Shown piece by piece: positions 25,799 to 33,954 of a DNA stretch of 43,520 nucleotides (position 1 is its first letter; every line of letters starts with the position of its first letter). The translations under genes and the position numbers were made by a program. The stretch lies in assembly GCA_019429385.1 (NCBI GenBank), contig JAHYIS010000021.1, positions 1 through 43,520 on the forward strand. The letters run 5' to 3'. The notes under the pieces were generated by a model. That model had not been told where the DNA came from and did not search any database. It was given only the letters and a program-made list of their open reading frames with translations. The stretch is from ANME-2 cluster archaeon (GTDB lineage: Archaea; Halobacteriota; Methanosarcinia; Methanosarcinales; Methanocomedenaceae).

Positions 25799-26270
25799 AT
25801 GACGGCGCGTTGCTGGAAAATCGATATTCCACTCTGAATTTGATTCCTGCCCCCTCCTGCGCTGCTGCCTGCGCCCCCCTCAGTACTTAAGAGAACAGCC
25901 TTCGCAGACACATCAGGATCACCGCCACTGCAGATCATGGTGCCTCTCTCCTGCCTCCCTCAGTCCCATTAACGGGATCAGATGATATTCCCTGCCGCTG
26001 GGCTTGATGGATTGCAGTTTCCGGATGTTCAGCAGCCCGGCCCACTTGTCGTTCATCTTCTCAAAATGCCGCAGGGTGGTACATTCCTCCAGCCACGCTC
26101 ACGGGACACCAGGTACGTCAGGTTATCTGTCATCAACGCGTTTCGAATACCGAAAAGTATCACAGGCGGTTCGCCCGACTTTCGTGCCAAAGCAGCATGA
26201 TGGTCCAGTACCTGTCAAGCCACCAGGAGCCGATTTATCATAAAATCCGTTCTGTGAGGCTTTTCTCGTC
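25799..26270 (-). pseudogene. Decayed region, minus-strand coding traces
   Basis: No intact gene. On the minus strand, residues such as HFEKMNDKWAGLLNIRKLQS, then IKPSGREYHLIPLMGLREAG (ending at a stop at 25919-25921), read like a real protein segment. Stops and frameshifts break the rest. Base composition is C-rich compared with neighbours. The family is not recognised. Confidence 0.35.
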
Positions 26271-26432
26271 CTAGAGTTTCCAGATCACGCCGTTGTCACC
26301 GAGAACACGGATCATATCATTTAACTCACTGACATTGGGTTCCCTGAAGTACTCCATTGCGAAAATATCTAATATGGCACTGAATGTACAATGTAGCCTG
26401 TCACTTCTTAATCGTTTTGATATTCGAGTCAT
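26271..26432 (-). CDS. Small ORF or N-terminal gene fragment (53 aa)
   Basis: MTRISKRLRSDRLHCTFSAI followed by LDIFAMEYFREPNVSELNDM and IRVLGDNGVIWKL. GAGGGG precedes the ATG, and a TATA-like GGATATATAATAAC lies about 45 bases upstream, so expression signals look intact. The chain stops just where the decayed minus-strand sequence begins, so it may be the N-terminus of a broken larger gene. No family is recognised. Confidence 0.35.
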   Translation of the reverse strand: MTRISKRLRSDRLHCTFSAILDIFAMEYFREPNVSELNDMIRVLGDNGVIWKL

Positions 26433-26810
26433 TTTCCCCTCAATTATCGTTTTAATTAACTGTTATTATATATCCTACAAATTATATGTCTGCAGTAATA
26501 ATAATTAAATGTTTTGGTTGAGTGGAAATAAATTATGCTTCATTAACCAGTTATTCACTATCATGATGCATATTTACTCTATTCCAGGATACAAATGATA
26601 TCCAAATCCTGTACAAAAGAATCAAACAGAAAATAATTCCTGAAAATGAAATCAGGATTATCCAATATGAAAAAAAGGTCCAATGACAATACATCTAACC
26701 ACTACATCCATCAGAGAGGTGATAGACCTCATTATACTTTGAACACCGAAGGCTTTATGACTAATAATAACTATTTAAAGCCTTTACCCATCCGTATTTT
26801 ATAACAGTCT
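26433..26810. other. Intergenic region upstream of initiator tRNA
   Basis: A+T-rich. A 34-codon open stretch (about 26582-26686, DTNDIQILYKRIKQKIIPEN) lacks a start and may be a gene remnant. A TATA-like ACTATTTAAAG near 26770-26780 lies about 35 bases before the tRNA and is its probable promoter. Confidence 0.4.
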
Positions 26811-26885
26811 AGCGGGGTGGGGTAGTCAGGAAATCCCGACGGGCTCATAACCCGTAGATCCATGGTTCGAATCCATGCCCCGCTA
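26811..26885 (+). tRNA. Initiator tRNA-Met (anticodon CAT)
   Basis: Acceptor AGCGGGG pairs with CCCCGCT, discriminator A. The anticodon arm CGGGCTCATAACCCG has the three G-C pairs (GGG/CCC) diagnostic of initiator tRNAs, and the A1-T72 end is the archaeal initiator type. The T-arm CATGG-TTCGAAT-CCATG is complete. CCA is not encoded. Confidence 0.93.
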
Positions 26886-26991
26886 TCATTTTTATTTCAA
26901 TTGGTAAAGTATTGATTGTACGTCTGCAGGTAGTATGGTCGAAATATTTTTAACCCCCTCATACCCTATAGCAACTGGAGTTAACAGATAA

Positions 26992-28035
26992 GTGATAGAC
27001 CTGATAACATCAATTGAACTAATAATAGTCATGATCCTGGTAAGTCTTTCAGCCTTTTTTTCGTCTTCTGAGACTGCTTTTATTGGAGCTAACCGAATCA
27101 AGATGCTTCACCTGGCTGAGAAAGGTGACCGGAGGGCCAGGATAATTCATGATGAACTGCAGGATCCGGAGAAGTTCATCACCACCATCCTTGTTGGCAA
27201 TAATATAGTAAATATAGCATCTTCAGTACTTGTTACCGTGATCGTGCTGAGATATTTCGGCAATGCCGGCATTGCTGTAGCTACAGGAGTAATGACCGTG
27301 GTCATTCTGGTATTTGGTGAGATTGTTCCCAAGACCTTTGCAACACGTCATGCTGATTCCTATGCTCTCAGAATTGCCTTTATACTGGAGCTTCTCACCA
27401 AACTGCTATTTCCACTGGTAGTGGTCTTTGTCGAGATAACAAATATTGTGCTGCACATATTTGGCGTTAAGGAAAAGATAAAGAATCCATTTATCACAGA
27501 AGACCAGATAAAACTCATTTTGAAATTAGGGGTAGAAGAAGGGGTGATCAGACACCAGGATAAGCAGTACATCCAGAACGTGCTTGATTTCAGTGATGAA
27601 AAGGCAAAGACAGCTATGACCTATAAAAGTCACATGGTCACTGTTGAGAATTCCAAGACCCTTATTGAAGCTCTGGAAAAAATAAATGAATCCGGTCATT
27701 CAAGGCTGCCTGTGTGGGAGGGTCATTTTGATAATGTAATTGGAATGATATTTGCCAAAGACCTGCTCAGATACCGTGATGAAGAACTTGAAACAAAGAC
27801 CGTTCAAGAGATACTGCGGCCAATACTGATAGTAAAAAAGGACCGCACGATCGCCTCAATTTTCAGGGAATTACAGTCTCGAAAGGTACAGATAGCGGTT
27901 GTAGTGGATGAAGATGAAAAAGTAGTTGGGTTGTTGTCTATCGAAGATATTCTTGAGGAAATAGTGGGCGAGATACTTGATGAATATGACATAGAAGTGA
28001 TGAGTAGCGGTATACTGCCCAGGCCTAAACAATAA
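26992..28035 (+). CDS. CNNM/HlyC-CorC family membrane protein (DUF21 plus CBS pair)
   Basis: A 347-residue protein. The N-terminal DUF21 membrane domain (VSLSAFFSSSETAFIGAN, VGNNIVNIASS, FGEIVPKTFA) is followed by two CBS domains (about residues 205-330: KTAMTYKSHMVTV, then FRELQSRKVQIAVVVDEDEK). DUF21/CNNM proteins are implicated in Mg2+ or Na+ transport, and the CBS pair binds adenine nucleotides. The extra C-terminal CorC_HlyC domain of longer homologues is absent. It starts at GTG 26992. It lies just upstream of the lipoate operon on the same strand with a gap of 86 bases. Confidence 0.85.
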   Translation: MIDLITSIELIIVMILVSLSAFFSSSETAFIGANRIKMLHLAEKGDRRARIIHDELQDPEKFITTILVGNNIVNIASSVLVTVIVLRYFGNAGIAVATGVMTVVILVFGEIVPKTFATRHADSYALRIAFILELLTKLLFPLVVVFVEITNIVLHIFGVKEKIKNPFITEDQIKLILKLGVEEGVIRHQDKQYIQNVLDFSDEKAKTAMTYKSHMVTVENSKTLIEALEKINESGHSRLPVWEGHFDNVIGMIFAKDLLRYRDEELETKTVQEILRPILIVKKDRTIASIFRELQSRKVQIAVVVDEDEKVVGLLSIEDILEEIVGEILDEYDIEVMSSGILPRPKQ

Positions 28036-28121
28036 CGATCATGAACCGTCAACAGTCTTATGCTCCGTTAAGAAAAACTATTTAGCTGGTCTCTTCCATG
28101 AGAAATCAGGAGACAGGTATC

Positions 28122-28901
28122 ATGTGGCGGTTTATGGATGCAGATTTAAGAGATGGGGCGTACAGTGCTGCCCTGTTCCATTCCATCGGGCGCCATGTAG
28201 GCTCTGGCGACAGTGACGAAACCATACTTTTCTGGAGGGCCAAACGTCCAACTCTTTATGTGGGCTACCACCAGTATGTGGAAGATGAGGTCCATGAAGA
28301 CTATTGCCAGGAGTATAATATTGACATCGTGCGCAGGATACTGGGGGGAGGATGCGGATACTGTGACCAGGACCAGGTGTTGTTCTCAGTCATAGGCACA
28401 CAGGACGGGCTAATGCCTGGTAATGTCCAGGCTGCATACAATAAGGTGCTATCAGGCATGATGCTGGCGCTTGAAGCTTTTGGTCTGGAAGGTGAAGTGG
28501 ACACGACACGAAATGGTGTCTTCGTCCAGGGGCGTAAAATATCAGGTAATGCCCAGGGGCGGTTCGATGGTGCTGTAATGGTCAATGGCAGTTTTTTGCT
28601 CGATTTTGATTTTGATACCATGGATCGTGTACTGAAACATCCTACCAGAAATCTGCGACCCGAAGTGAAGACTGCCAGGGAGGGAATGGTCACCCTGTCC
28701 GACCTGATGGAACTACCGCCAGTTGATATAATAAAACAGACACTGCGTTCAGGTTTTGAAGAGGCACTGGACATCGGTACTTATGAGGGGACGATATCGG
28801 GTGAGGAAGAACGGCTGGCTGTTGGGTTGACCCGGCAGTATGCATCATTGGAATGGACGTACCGGATGGATCAAAAGAGGGCAAAACGAAAAAAAGGATA
28901 A
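28122..28901 (+). CDS. LplA-like lipoate/octanoate transferase, divergent copy
   Basis: About 259 residues of the biotin/lipoate A-B ligase fold. RRILGGGCGYCDQD (from residue 71) corresponds to the RR..GGG..... lipoyl-AMP loop, and GRKISGNAQ (137-145) holds the conserved Lys. The usual 'HGTLL' is replaced by MVNGSFLLDFD. ATG 28122 is supported by AGGAGA 8 bases upstream and by alignment with the second ligase; ATG 28098 has no such site. The C-terminal accessory domain is absent and is encoded separately downstream, as in Thermoplasma-type bipartite LplA/LplB. It may be a second ligase with other carrier specificity or an amidotransferase. Confidence 0.8.
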   Translation: MWRFMDADLRDGAYSAALFHSIGRHVGSGDSDETILFWRAKRPTLYVGYHQYVEDEVHEDYCQEYNIDIVRRILGGGCGYCDQDQVLFSVIGTQDGLMPGNVQAAYNKVLSGMMLALEAFGLEGEVDTTRNGVFVQGRKISGNAQGRFDGAVMVNGSFLLDFDFDTMDRVLKHPTRNLRPEVKTAREGMVTLSDLMELPPVDIIKQTLRSGFEEALDIGTYEGTISGEEERLAVGLTRQYASLEWTYRMDQKRAKRKKG

Positions 28902-28947
28902 TGAAGGTAGACCAATCATAACAATAATTGAGAAAGGAGAAAAGAGT

Positions 28948-29241
28948 ATGGTACTGGAAGAATACCGAAAAGGCATTCACAAATCAAAGGGCGGAGTCAT
29001 CCGTTCGTTTTTAAAAGTGGATGGAGGGACCATTACAGACATTACATTTTCAGGAGATTTTTTTATGTACCCTGAAGATGCGATCGATAGTATCGAAGAA
29101 AGATTGAAAGGCACGGCTGCTAACACTGATGCAGTCCTGCTGGCAGTGGAACAGGTGTATGAATCAGAGCATATCCAGTCCCCAGGCACCACTCCCGGGG
29201 ATTTCACCCTTTCCATAATGCAGGCAATAGGAGGTGAGTAG
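28948..29241 (+). CDS. lplB: LplB-type accessory subunit of lipoate-protein ligase
   Basis: A 97-residue protein, MVLEEYRKGIHKSKGGVIRS, with KVDGGTITDITFSGDFFMYP and EQVYESEHIQSPGTTPGDF. This is the stand-alone C-terminal accessory domain of lipoate ligases, needed for the lipoate-activation step in archaeal bipartite enzymes. ATG 28948 has AGGAGA just upstream; the longer open frame is an overlap artefact. It abuts the next ligase gene with no spacer (TAG then ATG), so they are translationally linked. It may serve both flanking LplA copies. Confidence 0.85.
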   Translation: MVLEEYRKGIHKSKGGVIRSFLKVDGGTITDITFSGDFFMYPEDAIDSIEERLKGTAANTDAVLLAVEQVYESEHIQSPGTTPGDFTLSIMQAIGGE

Positions 29242-29988
29242 ATGGAACAGTGGAGATGTATTGATTTTGGCAAGGTGGATATCAGGGACATGATGGCCAT
29301 CAACGAAGCTATACACCGCAGTGATGAGGGCAATACCCTGTTCTTCTGGGCGCCCACAAAATCCATCATTCTTGGTTATTTCCAGAAAGCAGCAGTGGAA
29401 CTTGACCTTGAGAAGTGTAAAGATTATACCCTTGTCAGGCGCACCAGCGGCGGAGGTATTGCATTTTCAGATGACCTTGACAGGCAGATAAACTACGGTG
29501 TCGTAGGGACCATAGATGACGACAAGTTCCCGCTGGATATTGTGGAGTCATATAAGCAGATATGCGGTATGCTCATAGATACCCTGAAAGAGTACGGATT
29601 GAGTGCAGGTTTCCGTCCTATCAATGATGTGACTGTGGATAACAAGAAAATATCGGGTAATGCCATGACCCGGCGGGACAACAAGACCCTTCAGCACGGC
29701 ACCCTGCTGCTTGACTTCGATATCAGGGAAATGCTGTGCATTTCCAATATTCCCAAGGAGAAGTACATGGATAAACAGATACAGTCAATTGAACAGGGTA
29801 TGACATGGATGGATAGGGAACTGGGCTATCAATTGGACATTGATGAGGTCAAGGGGAATATCCGCAAGAACTTTGAGAGACGGTTCAGTGTTGATTTGAC
29901 AGATTCCACATTGTCAGGGAAGGAAAAGGCCATGGTCAGGGAACTGCTGCCTAAATACTATTCAGACGAATGGACATACAAGCGATAA
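29242..29988 (+). CDS. lplA: Lipoate-protein ligase catalytic subunit LplA
   Basis: A 248-residue protein with canonical motifs: RRTSGGGIAFSDD (66-78), the catalytic Lys in DNKKISGNAM (133-142) and QHGTLLLDFD (151-160). It lacks an accessory domain, which LplB upstream supplies. The reaction is ATP-dependent attachment of lipoate (or octanoate) to a Lys of a carrier protein. The two H-like carriers at 33955 and 34457 in the same operon are the obvious substrates. It resembles the sLpl(AB) type found with LipS1/LipS2 lipoyl synthases; that subtype assignment is inferred from context. Confidence 0.88.
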   Translation: MEQWRCIDFGKVDIRDMMAINEAIHRSDEGNTLFFWAPTKSIILGYFQKAAVELDLEKCKDYTLVRRTSGGGIAFSDDLDRQINYGVVGTIDDDKFPLDIVESYKQICGMLIDTLKEYGLSAGFRPINDVTVDNKKISGNAMTRRDNKTLQHGTLLLDFDIREMLCISNIPKEKYMDKQIQSIEQGMTWMDRELGYQLDIDEVKGNIRKNFERRFSVDLTDSTLSGKEKAMVRELLPKYYSDEWTYKR

Positions 29989-29995
29989 GGAGGAA

Positions 29996-31033
29996 TTGGA
30001 GGTTAGAGAGTTCGACCTTGAACAGATAGTGCTCCCTCAATTACGGGAACGTATGGAGGGAGCAAGGACCCGCACTATCGCACGGTCCGGCAGACGGTTG
30101 AACTTCTATATCACATCCAACCTTTTCCCCTCTATTTCCATTACTGGCAGCCAGTGCAGTCTCCATTGTAAACACTGCGGCGGAAAACTGCTGGAGCGCC
30201 TCATACCCTGTACGACACCGGACGACCTGGTGTCTACTGCATTAGTGGCAGAGATGCAGGGGGCAAAAGGTATTCTCGTAACCGGTGGATGTGATCCAAA
30301 GGGCAGGGTACCTGTTCCTGCCATATCTGCTGCCATTGCGACCATCAAGGAACGTACAGACCTGAGAGTGATAGCGCATACAGGTTTCATAACGCCGGAC
30401 GAAGCCGGACTGTTGCAGGATTCCGGTCTGGATGGTGCGGGTTTTGATGTCGTGGGCGATATGACGGTTGTTCGTGAGGTGTATGGTCTGGACCTTTCAG
30501 AGCAGGACTACATCTCAAGCCTGGATGCCCTCTCGGATGCAGGTATCATGTTATTCCCCCATGTTTGCGTAGGGTTGAATGCGGGCCGAGCAGGAGGTGA
30601 ACTCCATGCCCTTGAGATGATAAGGGGACGCACGGTGAGCACTGTGGTGATAACCGGCCTGATGCCGATTGAAGGTACTCCCTTTTCAGGCGCTAAACCT
30701 GATCCCATGGACTTTGCAAGGGTGATAACAGCAGCAGTGGAATTGTTTCCTGATACGCCAATCACCCTGGGTTGCGCCCGCTCATCGGGCCGGGACCGTG
30801 AACTCATTGATTATCTGGCCATCGAAAGCGGAGTTGAGAATATTGCCATTCCCACCAGGTATGCTGTGGAATATGCAAAGCGCAATGGTTATTCGACTGA
30901 TTACTACGGCACTTGTTGCGGCTTGCCGCCCAGTGACGATACCAGGATCGATACGCCTTTATATGATACCAGAGCGTCTGCGCCATTGTATGATACTGGT
31001 AACGCTTCAGCACTGCATGGAGGCGGGACATGA
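29996..31033 (+). CDS. Radical SAM protein, LipS-type lipoyl synthase component (paralogue A)
   Basis: A 345-residue protein. Radical SAM cysteines lie in CSLHCKHC (54, 58, 61), later HTGFI, VVREVYGLDL and LFPHVCVGLN follow the BATS-like barrel seen in biotin-synthase relatives. A CC pair at 307-308 (YGTCCGLPP) may ligate a second cluster that donates sulfur. LipS1/LipS2 together insert sulfur into octanoyl chains in archaea; this gene and the one at 32063 are paralogues with the same architecture. The tail has imperfect PLYDT repeats. It starts at TTG 29996 just after AAGGAGG, and its stop overlaps the next gene by 4 bases. Confidence 0.75.
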   Translation: MEVREFDLEQIVLPQLRERMEGARTRTIARSGRRLNFYITSNLFPSISITGSQCSLHCKHCGGKLLERLIPCTTPDDLVSTALVAEMQGAKGILVTGGCDPKGRVPVPAISAAIATIKERTDLRVIAHTGFITPDEAGLLQDSGLDGAGFDVVGDMTVVREVYGLDLSEQDYISSLDALSDAGIMLFPHVCVGLNAGRAGGELHALEMIRGRTVSTVVITGLMPIEGTPFSGAKPDPMDFARVITAAVELFPDTPITLGCARSSGRDRELIDYLAIESGVENIAIPTRYAVEYAKRNGYSTDYYGTCCGLPPSDDTRIDTPLYDTRASAPLYDTGNASALHGGGT

Positions 31034-32007
31034 GCCTGGTCAGAGCATCACTGGGTACGCTGGCGGTACTGGGCATGGAACTGATGCTCATGGATGCGCC
31101 CCCCACCACTGCATACCTGCAGATATACACTGAGCAGCGCTGCCGGGCCAATTGCCTGTTCTGTTCCCAGGCTAAGGATTCGGAGGGTGAGTTGAAGCAC
31201 ATCGCCAGGGGCCAGTACATGCCTGCAGACCTGGAAGAAGTAGTGAGGCGGCTGGGAATCGCTTTTGAGAACGGTTACCTCCACAGGGCATGCATCCAGA
31301 CGGCTATGTACCCTGGCATGTGGGAGGACACCCTGTACCTGATAGGGCGCATCAGGGAATCATGCAGCATTCCTATTTCATTATCCGTATTCCCTCTTGA
31401 TACTGATAAATATCAAACACTGTCAGGGATGAGCGTGGACCAGCTGGTAATTCCCCTTGATGCTTCAACCCCGGAATTGTTCCACAGGATAAAAGGTAAG
31501 GAGGCAGGGGGTCCATTTACCTGGGACAGCCATCTGGACGGTCTTAAACGTGCAGCAGCTGTATTCCCGCATGTGGGCACTCATATTATCGTTGGCATGG
31601 GCGAGACCGACAAAGAAGTTGTGGAACTGGTGGGCAGGTTGCACGGGATGGGTATTCATACTGCCCTGTTTGCATATACCAGGCTTCCTGGAACAAGGAA
31701 GTTGGATGTTGTGGAAGCGGCGCCTGATATCGGACATTACCGCAGGGTACAGATTGCTTCATACCTGTTACGACATGACCTGGTGCGGCTGGATGACATA
31801 GAGTTCGAGGGTGGGGATCTCACTCATTTCGGAGTTGGTGGACATGAATTGGAATCAATAATAGAAAAGGGCGAGGCTTTCATGACTACGGGCTGTGCCA
31901 ACTGCAACCGTCCCTATGCAACTGAAACCCACGACCCGGTGTACAATTATCCTGCTGCCCCGGGTGTCGGCGAGATAGATAAGATAAAACGGCAGATAAA
32001 GAAATAG
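31030..32007 (+). CDS. Radical SAM protein, second LipS-type lipoyl synthase component
   Basis: A 325-residue protein with CRANCLFC (Cys 38, 42, 45) and a C-terminal TTGCANCNRPY segment (Cys 289 and 292) that could hold an auxiliary 4Fe-4S cluster. The overall layout is like biotin synthase, distinct from the two paralogues flanking it. In the LipS1/LipS2 system two different radical SAM proteins act together, so this gene plus 29996 or 32063 would make a synthase pair. Start ATG 31030 overlaps the preceding stop (ATGA). Followed by a short GATG-rich spacer. Which LipS number it represents cannot be fixed from sequence alone. Confidence 0.72.
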   Translation: MSLVRASLGTLAVLGMELMLMDAPPTTAYLQIYTEQRCRANCLFCSQAKDSEGELKHIARGQYMPADLEEVVRRLGIAFENGYLHRACIQTAMYPGMWEDTLYLIGRIRESCSIPISLSVFPLDTDKYQTLSGMSVDQLVIPLDASTPELFHRIKGKEAGGPFTWDSHLDGLKRAAAVFPHVGTHIIVGMGETDKEVVELVGRLHGMGIHTALFAYTRLPGTRKLDVVEAAPDIGHYRRVQIASYLLRHDLVRLDDIEFEGGDLTHFGVGGHELESIIEKGEAFMTTGCANCNRPYATETHDPVYNYPAAPGVGEIDKIKRQIKK

Positions 32008-32041
32008 ATGCAGATGTAGATAGAGATGAAGGTGAAGATCG
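32006..32041 (+). repeat. GATG/GTAGAT-rich low-complexity spacer
   Basis: A short purine-rich run of AGATGN-type units between two radical SAM genes. It is not coding and contains no clear signal except the GAGGTG site just after it. Confidence 0.4.
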
Positions 32042-32062
32042 TAATTGAGGTGAATGGCGCGC

Positions 32063-33019
32063 ATGAGTTTTGATATCTACAAAGTGCATCATCGCATTAT
32101 GGATATGCAGGACATAAAACCCGGTCAGAAGGATGCTATGAAATCCGCTTTTGATGTACGCTTCCATAATTTTTCAAACAGGGTGCAATTTTTCCCGCAA
32201 CCGTTCTTACCTGTATCGGTCACAGGTACACATTGTGACCTCAACTGCAAACATTGTTCAACCCACTATCTGGAGCACATGGCAGATGCCGCATCCAATG
32301 ATCTGCAACATATCGCAGGTGACCTTGCCAGGCGTGGCGAAAACGGTATACTTCTCTCGGGAGGCAGTATGCACGACGGGTCAGTACCAACGTATGAACA
32401 GGGGGATGCCATCAGATCATTGAAGTCGGCCTTTGGCCTGAAGATAAGTGCCCATACCGGGCTGGTCAATAGAGAACAGGCATCATTTTTTCGGGAATAT
32501 GGGCTGGACATGGCCCTTGTGGATGTGATAGGCAGTGAAAGTACCATTCATGACGTGTACGGGCTGGACAGGACACCTGAGGATTATGATACTACCCTTT
32601 CCTATCTTGCCGATGAGGGCATCCCACTGGCACCCCATATCATAGTGGGCCTCCATGGCGGTAAACTTGACCACGAGTTCAGGGCACTTGAGATGGTACG
32701 GCAGTATGACCCTGAAGTAGTGGTCATCGTTGTATTCATACCTACAGATGGCACAGATTATAGAACCGCCCAGAAACCTGACATCAATGACGTAGTTGAA
32801 GTGATGACCGCAGCCAGGGAGATGTTCCCGTCCACGCCTTTATCGCTCAGCTGCGTGCGTCCGGGCGGCAGGTATCGTTCACTACTTGATGAATGTGCGC
32901 TGCTCTGCGGGCTGGACAGGATTGCAGTACCCAGCAGGCACTGTTACCGCGCGGCAGGGGAGATGGGGCTGGACATCATGGAAGTGGATAGGATGTGCTG
33001 CTCGTACGGAGGCGCTTAG
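32063..33019 (+). CDS. Radical SAM protein, LipS-type (paralogue B)
   Basis: About 318 residues. CDLNCKHC (Cys 58, 62, 65), HTGLVNREQ, IHDVYGLDRTPEDYD, LAPHIIVGLHGGK and a C-terminal CC (312-313, DRMCCSYGG) parallel the protein at 29996 throughout, so the two are paralogues. Differences include the residues after the third Cys (STHYLEHM against GGKLLERL). It may be a second synthase component serving the other carrier, or a different sulfur-inserting enzyme. ATG 32063 is preferred because GAGGTG lies 10 bases upstream; ATG 32054 is too close. The next gene starts directly after the stop. Confidence 0.72.
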   Translation: MSFDIYKVHHRIMDMQDIKPGQKDAMKSAFDVRFHNFSNRVQFFPQPFLPVSVTGTHCDLNCKHCSTHYLEHMADAASNDLQHIAGDLARRGENGILLSGGSMHDGSVPTYEQGDAIRSLKSAFGLKISAHTGLVNREQASFFREYGLDMALVDVIGSESTIHDVYGLDRTPEDYDTTLSYLADEGIPLAPHIIVGLHGGKLDHEFRALEMVRQYDPEVVVIVVFIPTDGTDYRTAQKPDINDVVEVMTAAREMFPSTPLSLSCVRPGGRYRSLLDECALLCGLDRIAVPSRHCYRAAGEMGLDIMEVDRMCCSYGGA

Positions 33020-33937
33020 ATGCCACAGACATCGTTAGAACCGGTAGCAGAGTCCAGGGGTGTTACTATCTTTGCACCAACGAGCGGCAAATTCTCGTTC
33101 ATGAAAAGCCCGTTTGCCGCCCACACCACCTTAAGCGCCGTTGATATCTATCCGGGCGGGGCGTTCGGGGATATGGCGTTATCACCTGTGGAAGGTACCG
33201 TTATAGACATCAGGGAATATCTTACACCTACGCCGTTCAAGTCCCGGGACTTCAGGGAGTATATCACTGCTGTCAGGCAGGGGGGCAGCGTGGTCAAAAT
33301 ATTACATGTGAAACCTGCCGTAAAGGTAGGGGATACCATATCTGCCGGTGACCCACTGGGCACCCTGATACATAATGGGTATTTTTATTTCTGGAATGAT
33401 CCACCCCTGCACGTTGAGGTCAGGCCGCAGGAAAATTATGTCCGTGCCAGTAATCATAATCCGCTAAAGTCATGTTTTGAATATTCCAGTAATGATACTT
33501 CACCTGAATCCACCATTCTATGCAGGGTGGTGTTTTCAGATGAGAGATTTGCGCTGCTTGAGGGTAGATATGAGGGACAGCAGGTAAAGGGATACAGGCT
33601 CGGAGGCTGCCTGCTGGATGGTCTGGTCCCGGTGGCACAGGTTGATGACATTGATTATTTCGGGCTTATCGGATTGCACCCGCCATGCTCTGTTATAAGG
33701 TCAGAGGGAAACCGGCACATGGTGTCAACTGACAAGGTAAAGGCCAGAGTGCAGACCAGTGTACAGGGCAAAGTGCAGACCAGGTCACAAGCAGGAGGAC
33801 AAGTGGATTGCCTGGCACTCGCGTTCTCCCTATCACATTCTGTCCCTACAATTAAAGTGATACCAAAACGGTACGGCCAGAAACTTTTTAGTATGGGAGA
33901 TGAAGTGATTATCAGATTATCAATATATGAGGATTGA
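33020..33937 (+). CDS. M23-peptidase-like/barrel-sandwich protein of unknown function in the lipoate operon
   Basis: A 305-residue protein. Residues about 30-140 resemble the duplicated-hybrid-motif fold of M23 peptidases and lipoyl domains: AAHTTLSAVDIYPG, ALSPVEGTVIDI, VKVGDTISAGDPLGTLI and PPLHVEVRP. H35, D42 and H131 could be metal ligands, but the first His of the usual HxH is Pro-Leu, so peptidase activity is doubtful; archaea also lack murein. The C-terminal half is not recognised and holds an 8-residue repeat (VQTS.QGKVQT). Located between the synthase-like and carrier genes, it may hold, present or modify the lipoyl group. That role is inference. Confidence 0.55.
   Translation: MPQTSLEPVAESRGVTIFAPTSGKFSFMKSPFAAHTTLSAVDIYPGGAFGDMALSPVEGTVIDIREYLTPTPFKSRDFREYITAVRQGGSVVKILHVKPAVKVGDTISAGDPLGTLIHNGYFYFWNDPPLHVEVRPQENYVRASNHNPLKSCFEYSSNDTSPESTILCRVVFSDERFALLEGRYEGQQVKGYRLGGCLLDGLVPVAQVDDIDYFGLIGLHPPCSVIRSEGNRHMVSTDKVKARVQTSVQGKVQTRSQAGGQVDCLALAFSLSHSVPTIKVIPKRYGQKLFSMGDEVIIRLSIYED
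33749..33783 (+). repeat. Short direct repeat inside the M23-like gene
   Basis: GTGCAGACCAG occurs at 33749-33759 and 33773-33783, a 24-base (8-codon) period, giving a low-complexity Gln/Thr/Val linker in the protein. Confidence 0.6.
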
Positions 33938-33954
33938 AGAGGTGAAATTGCGAA

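Noticed and set aside
33020-33937. Functional M23 murein peptidase
   Set aside because: The HxH motif is not intact, no signal peptide is present, and archaea have no murein.
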